A DNA stretch of 36,967 nt from assembly GCF_002027705.1 (NCBI RefSeq), contig NZ_MBTG01000027.1, positions 1 to 36,967 on the forward strand, given 5' to 3'. This DNA is from Paenibacillus ferrarius. Its GTDB lineage: Bacteria; Bacillota; Bacilli; Paenibacillales; NBRC-103111. Under the pieces are notes generated by a model. The model did no database searches and was not told where the DNA came from. It saw only the letters and a list, made by a program, of their open reading frames with translations. Positions 33,206 through 36,967 of the stretch are shown here, one piece after another; the first letter of the stretch is position 1; each line of letters opens with the position of its first letter. A program made the position numbers and the translations under genes.

Positions 33206-34459
33206 TTAAAACAACATTTTTAATCCTGCCAAGCCAAGTCCGATGATAAATCCGCAGATGGCCCCGTTCACCCGAATCCATTGCAGATCTTGTCCCAGCT
33301 TGTCTTCCATCAATTGGGTCAGCTTCTCATTCGTCAGTTTATCCAGATTCTCTCGAACAAGCTGACCGATTTTACTGTGATTTTGCTCCAAATATGCCGC
33401 GATTTGATCTTGGATGAAGTGCTCGCCACGCTGCAGCATATCTGCATTCTCTTTCACAGAGGCAAGCATTTTACGAATAACTGGAACAACATACTGTGGT
33501 GCAAAATCGGGCTGATCCACGAAATCCTCTGCCTTGGCCTTCAATCGCTCCAGCAGCCCCGCAAGCTTCTCATCGAGATCCAGAATGCCAGGCAGCTTCG
33601 CCTTCAAGCCATCCAATTCAGCCAAAAGCTTCGGATTTCTCTCCAGCTTGTTCAGTTCATTGCGAATAAAAGCGAGAACGGTTTCTCTGCGCGGGTGATT
33701 CTTGGTCCGCATTTGCTCGATGTAAGAAAGGACGAAGTTCTGAATAATGCCCCCGATCTTCTCCTCATTAACCATGCCAAGGAACGCATTCACGGCAAAA
33801 GCCATGAACCCATTGGATTGCAGCCCCTCGAACGCTTTGATTGCCATCGCACCCAGCTGATCGCGCGTATCCGACTTGATCGCCCATGCCTCTACTTTGT
33901 CGATGACGAAGTCGAACGTTTTGCCGTCGTAGCCGCCCTCGACAACCGTATCTACAATTGTACGAACGAGCTTGCTCGTATCTACTTCCTGAAGCGCTTT
34001 ATGAATTTCATCCGCAAGCAGCGGTGTCAGTTTCTCCAAATCAATCATGCTTAGCGCTTGTTTAGCAAGCGTAGTCAGCCCTTTGTGCAGCGCTGCGTTA
34101 TCCAAATGGGTCTGTGCAATCTCCAGCCCACGCTCAAGAAAACGAATTTGCTGCAAACGTGCTTTAATTGTCTCTTTGGAAAGCAGTTCATTCTCAACCG
34201 TAGAAACAAGCGCTTTCGTAATTTTCTCCCGATTCTTCGGCAAGAGCGCTGTATGCGGAATTGGAATGCCTAACGGATGACGAAATAGGGCACTGACAGC
34301 AAACCAATCGGCCAAGCCGCCAACAACCCCCGCTTCAAAACCGCCTTGCAAGAAACCTCCCCAAAGGGTCGAAGAGACGGGCAGCGTGGCCAAAAAGCCT
34401 GCTCCCATCACCCCTAAAGAGACCGTCGCTATATACTTTGCTTCTTTTTTCATGGTCAT
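33206..34459 (-). CDS. DUF445 family membrane protein
   Basis: Function unknown. The start at 34459 (MTMKKEAKYIA) is favoured, since a candidate -10 element lies just upstream at about 34500; starts at 34492 and 34570 are possible. The product is 417 aa. It has an N-terminal membrane span or two (about 8-60), including GGFEAGVVGGLADWFAVSALFRHPLGIPIPHT, the hallmark of DUF445 (YheB/YjiN group). A long helical middle with repeated Lys/Glu-rich heptads follows, and a C-terminal membrane span (VNGAICGFIIGLGLAGLKML). The helical part is probably extended. It is followed after 43 bases by the ATPase gene, with no visible terminator, so co-transcription is possible. Confidence 0.88.
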   Translation of the reverse strand: MTMKKEAKYIATVSLGVMGAGFLATLPVSSTLWGGFLQGGFEAGVVGGLADWFAVSALFRHPLGIPIPHTALLPKNREKITKALVSTVENELLSKETIKARLQQIRFLERGLEIAQTHLDNAALHKGLTTLAKQALSMIDLEKLTPLLADEIHKALQEVDTSKLVRTIVDTVVEGGYDGKTFDFVIDKVEAWAIKSDTRDQLGAMAIKAFEGLQSNGFMAFAVNAFLGMVNEEKIGGIIQNFVLSYIEQMRTKNHPRRETVLAFIRNELNKLERNPKLLAELDGLKAKLPGILDLDEKLAGLLERLKAKAEDFVDQPDFAPQYVVPVIRKMLASVKENADMLQRGEHFIQDQIAAYLEQNHSKIGQLVRENLDKLTNEKLTQLMEDKLGQDLQWIRVNGAICGFIIGLGLAGLKMLF

Positions 34460-34498
34460 AACATCTCTCTCTGCTCGGATTTGTGAACTCATTCCTTC

Positions 34499-34507
34499 TA
34501 TTTTACC
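34499..34507 (-). promoter_or_regulatory. Possible extended -10 promoter for the DUF445 gene
   Basis: The minus strand reads TGGTAAAAT, an extended -10 (TGn then TAAAAT). The -35 region 17 bases upstream is poor. The start site would be near 34493, about 35 bases before the favoured ATG. Confidence 0.35.
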
Positions 34508-34618
34508 ACAAAATACGACGAAAGCTGTTCTCGATCCCAGATCTCCTGAATACACATCGGTAATGCGCATATCGGTGGATACTCTGCGAAGTTTTAACGT
34601 ATAGGAGGAGTCTGAACC

Positions 34619-35446
34619 ATGAGCCTAAATGGGAACATCACACCTTGGCAGGAGCATTTATTTTGGGTGGAAATCTTGCAGGATCACGCCATCTTTGTGG
34701 ACGAGGCGCTTGCCAACGAAGAAGTGCAATGGATTGCCATTGCCAAACGGTATATCGCTGCCTTCACGGAGCTCCGCAATCGCATCCTGATGACCGATCC
34801 CTCCCTGCCTGTTTCCTCGCAAACGATGATTCAGCTCTCTAAGGATGTTTACCCCGTTGTTCACGGTTACTATCAGTTCGAGGGTTATATGCAGCATTTG
34901 CGCATTCAAAATAAAGTCGTCATTTCCTTAACGCCTGTTTATTTTAACGGAACCTTGCTCGAAAACGGTGAATATATTCGCATTTTACACTATTGGATGA
35001 ACGGAGTTCCTTATGAGCCCCTGCCCCTCGTGACATTAATGGAAATGTGGCTGGAGGATCAACTCGGTCACGCTGTGCTCCTCGGCAATCATCTCGATCC
35101 TACAGAAATGGAGCTTGTCAAAAGCACCCAAGCCTATGCACAGCTGTTCAGCTCGCATATTGTCAAAAATACAGCCATACGCGGCTTTCTTCGCTTCACT
35201 GCGCCCAATTTCCCTGCCCAGCAGAAATTTGCAAGGCAAGTTGCCGAAACCGTTATCGGCTTTTACCATGTCGTCGAAGGCGTCATTCAAGAATACCAAC
35301 ATACCGAGCTGCTCAGCCGGTTAACCCTGCGGTTTCTCGAGCATCATTTGCCAGAGACCTGCTACTTTTTGCGAAAGCTTGCGACCTATGATGTAGAAAT
35401 TCTGACGTTGCCGAATTGTCCGTTGACGAAGCCTTCTTTTGAATAG
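34619..35446 (+). CDS. DUF2935 family protein
   Basis: 275 residues, no signal peptide or membrane span. AGGAGG precedes the ATG. Family-typical segments are EHLFWVEILQDHAIFVDEAL (12-31) and, in the second half, MEMWLEDQLGHAVLLGNHLDPTE (about 141-163). Their spaced His and Glu residues suggest a ferritin-like helical bundle with a metal site repeated in two halves. The function of the family is not established; in spore formers it is widespread. The gene is divergent from DUF445 and followed after about 100 bases by the collagen-like gene. A GGCATC/GATGCC hairpin (35470-35486) lies between, without a T run. Confidence 0.85.
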   Translation: MSLNGNITPWQEHLFWVEILQDHAIFVDEALANEEVQWIAIAKRYIAAFTELRNRILMTDPSLPVSSQTMIQLSKDVYPVVHGYYQFEGYMQHLRIQNKVVISLTPVYFNGTLLENGEYIRILHYWMNGVPYEPLPLVTLMEMWLEDQLGHAVLLGNHLDPTEMELVKSTQAYAQLFSSHIVKNTAIRGFLRFTAPNFPAQQKFARQVAETVIGFYHVVEGVIQEYQHTELLSRLTLRFLEHHLPETCYFLRKLATYDVEILTLPNCPLTKPSFE

Positions 35447-35548
35447 TAAAAAGAAGCGGAATTTTTCAGGGCATCAGCTAGATGCCTTAGCCAATATCCA
35501 ACTAATTTCATATGTTGATAGAACACTTGATATATGGAGGCGAAGGCA

Positions 35549-36967
35549 TTGTCTAATCAATTTCTTGATCTACGATTATCCGAAGCTAGCAATAACAGCT
35601 CCGGAGCATCACCCATTCCAACAAGTCCCCTTCTAACAGGAGATATAGGTCTTCAAACGGCAGATGCGGTTGGCACGCCCAATCAAAACAGTGTACGAGT
35701 TGCCTTATGGGGAACAATAGGCGTAGGCGTATCTCTCGCAGACACACTAACGATCACCATTGAAAGAAACAGCAACGGATTGCCAGGCACAGGTACGATG
35801 ATCTATTCCATGGTTACTGACTTGGCAGCTAATTCAGCTGACAACATCATTTCATTCCATGCCGCCGATTTCCCGCCTGCCATAGAAGTCACGTACGAAA
35901 TCCGCTATTGCATGTTTGCCAGTTCCAACGCTTCAGGCATCATCCTTCAGGGTCCTGTCAGCTTCAGCGGCATTGCAACGGCAGGAACCGCCGACGGCCA
36001 ACCTATCAACCTCCCATGGGCTATCGGCCCGACCGGCCCGACCGGCCCTGCGGGGCCAGCTGGCGGGGCTGCGGGGGCGACTGGGGCTACGGGGGCTACG
36101 GGGGCGACTGGCGGCGTTGGAGCTACGGGAAGTGCTGGGCCGGCCGGCGCTACGGGCGCTACGGGTGATGTTGGACCCGCGGGGGCTACGGGTGATGTTG
36201 GACCTGCCGGTGTTACGGGCGCCACGGGTGATGTTGGGCCCGCGGGGGCTGCGGGCACCACGGGCGATGTTGGACCCGCGGGCGCTACGGGGGCCACGGG
36301 CGATGTTGGACCCGTGGGTGCCACGGGCGCCACGGGGGATGTTGGGCCCGCGGGGGCTGCGGGTGCCACGGGTGATGTTGGACCCGCGGGAGCCACTGGC
36401 GCCACGGGCGATGTTGGGCCCGCGGGAGCCACTGGCGCCACGGGCGATGTTGGGCCCGCGGGCGCTACGGGCGCCACGGGCGATGTTGGACCCGCGGGCG
36501 CCACGGGCGCCACGGGTGATGTTGGACCCGCGGGGGCCACTGGCGATGTCGGGCCTGCGGGTGCTACGGGTGCTACGGGTGCCACGGGCAACGTTGGACC
36601 CGCGGGGGCCACTGGCGCCACGGGTGATGTTGGGCCCGCGGGCGCTACCGGTACCACGGGTGATGTTGGAGCCGTGGGTGCTACGGGCGCTACGGGCGAT
36701 GTTGGGTCTGCCGGTGCTACAGGCGCAACGGGCGATGTTGGGCCCGCGGGCGCTACGGGCGCCACGGGCGATGTTGGGCCCGCGGGCGCCACGGGCGCCA
36801 CGGGCGCCACGGGCGATGTTGGACCCGCGGGGGCCACTGGCGCCACGGGCGATGTTGGACCCGCGGGCGCCACTGGTGCCACGGGCGATGTTGGACCCGT
36901 GGGTGCTACGGGCGCCACGGGTGATGTTGGACCCGCGGGGGCCACTGGCGCCACGGGTGATGTTGGG
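35549..36967 (+). CDS. Collagen-like repeat surface protein, 3' end outside window
   Basis: A TTG start at 35549 has GGAGG at 35536-35540, eight bases upstream, and opens MSNQFLDLRLSEASNNSSG. The frame stays open to the last base (473 codons). Residues 1-159 form a non-collagen domain with beta-rich character (for example NSVRVALWGTIGVGVSLADT) and one Cys; no signal peptide. From residue 160 on there are about 104 Gly-X-Y triplets, mostly in a 12-residue unit GAT-GAT-GDV-GPA (36 bp). One extra Ala near residue 172 interrupts the register. Threonine in the Y position resembles Bacillus BclA, whose threonines are glycosylated on the exosporium. A spore- or cell-surface filament role is inferred. 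A 335-codon minus-strand ORF over it is a by-product of the repeats. Confidence 0.92.
   Translation, partial: MSNQFLDLRLSEASNNSSGASPIPTSPLLTGDIGLQTADAVGTPNQNSVRVALWGTIGVGVSLADTLTITIERNSNGLPGTGTMIYSMVTDLAANSADNIISFHAADFPPAIEVTYEIRYCMFASSNASGIILQGPVSFSGIATAGTADGQPINLPWAIGPTGPTGPAGPAGGAAGATGATGATGATGGVGATGSAGPAGATGATGDVGPAGATGDVGPAGVTGATGDVGPAGAAGTTGDVGPAGATGATGDVGPVGATGATGDVGPAGAAGATGDVGPAGATGATGDVGPAGATGATGDVGPAGATGATGDVGPAGATGATGDVGPAGATGDVGPAGATGATGATGNVGPAGATGATGDVGPAGATGTTGDVGAVGATGATGDVGSAGATGATGDVGPAGATGATGDVGPAGATGATGATGDVGPAGATGATGDVGPAGATGATGDVGPVGATGATGDVGPAGATGATGDVG

Noticed and set aside
33281..34054. Plus-strand ORF of 257 codons inside the DUF445 gene
   Set aside because: Antisense shadow; the minus strand has the DUF445 signature.
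35947..36954. Minus-strand ORF of 335 codons with Pro-Val-Ala-Pro repeats
   Set aside because: It is the exact antisense of the Gly-X-Y repeats, has no ribosome site and no domain. The plus strand has a ribosome site, a start and a proper head domain.

Overview
The window looks like part of the chromosome of a Gram-positive, endospore-forming bacterium of the Paenibacillus type. The evidence is an SppA/SppI pair, two perfect Spo0A boxes (TGTCGAA), LplABC-style sugar importer genes without an own ATPase, strong AGGAGG ribosome sites with many TTG/GTG starts, an IS66-family transposase and a BclA-like collagen-repeat gene. No rRNA, tRNA, phage or CRISPR locus was seen. The assignment is an inference from gene content; no 16S or marker comparison was possible.

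Layout. 1-1290 is the 3' part of an IS66 transposase gene. 1296-1424 holds three copies of a short GCAGGCTTT motif that returns in the large repeat region. 1435-5697 (minus strand) carries a coiled-coil hypothetical protein, sppI-sppA, and a histidine kinase/response regulator pair. The kinase gene has a clear one-base frameshift near its end and lies behind a spoIIG-like promoter with tandem 0A boxes. 5938-12083 (minus) is gltB-gltD, NADPH glutamate synthase.

12537-16838 (plus) holds an HD phosphohydrolase, an E. coli-type thymidine kinase, an MGDG-synthase/UgtP-like glycosyltransferase, a small membrane protein and a secreted NodB-type polysaccharide deacetylase. 16839-18141 is a non-coding, highly structured region: two tandem composite modules of about 0.55 kb, each made of 50-bp terminator-like hairpin repeats, an inverted hairpin, a 48-bp tandem array and GC-rich stem-loops. 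18142-19341 (minus) encodes an Asp-box/beta-propeller lipoprotein. 19581-21046 (plus) is an M23 peptidase-bactofilin pair, a cell-shape/wall module.

21130-30304 (minus) appears to be one eight-gene operon: importer permease, solute-binding lipoprotein, second permease, PHP-family metallohydrolase, LacI regulator, PfkB sugar kinase, calcineurin-like phosphoesterase and M17 aminopeptidase. It has a good sigma-A promoter with a LacI/cre-type operator just after the predicted start site, and two more operator-like sites downstream. The likely scheme is import of a small (oligo)saccharide or glycoside, release and phosphorylation in the cytoplasm, and local LacI control. The substrate cannot be read from sequence.

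30584-33162 (minus) is an SsuABC/TauABC-type importer for sulfonate-like or nitrate-like substrates, preceded by a DUF445 membrane protein (33206-34459). 34619-35446 (plus) is a DUF2935 protein. The window ends inside a long collagen-like gene that starts at a TTG (35549) and runs off the edge.

The strongest observations for follow-up are the spoIIG-like Spo0A promoter of the frameshifted kinase operon, the paired composite repeat modules with their dispersed relatives, and the operator set of the unassigned carbohydrate operon.
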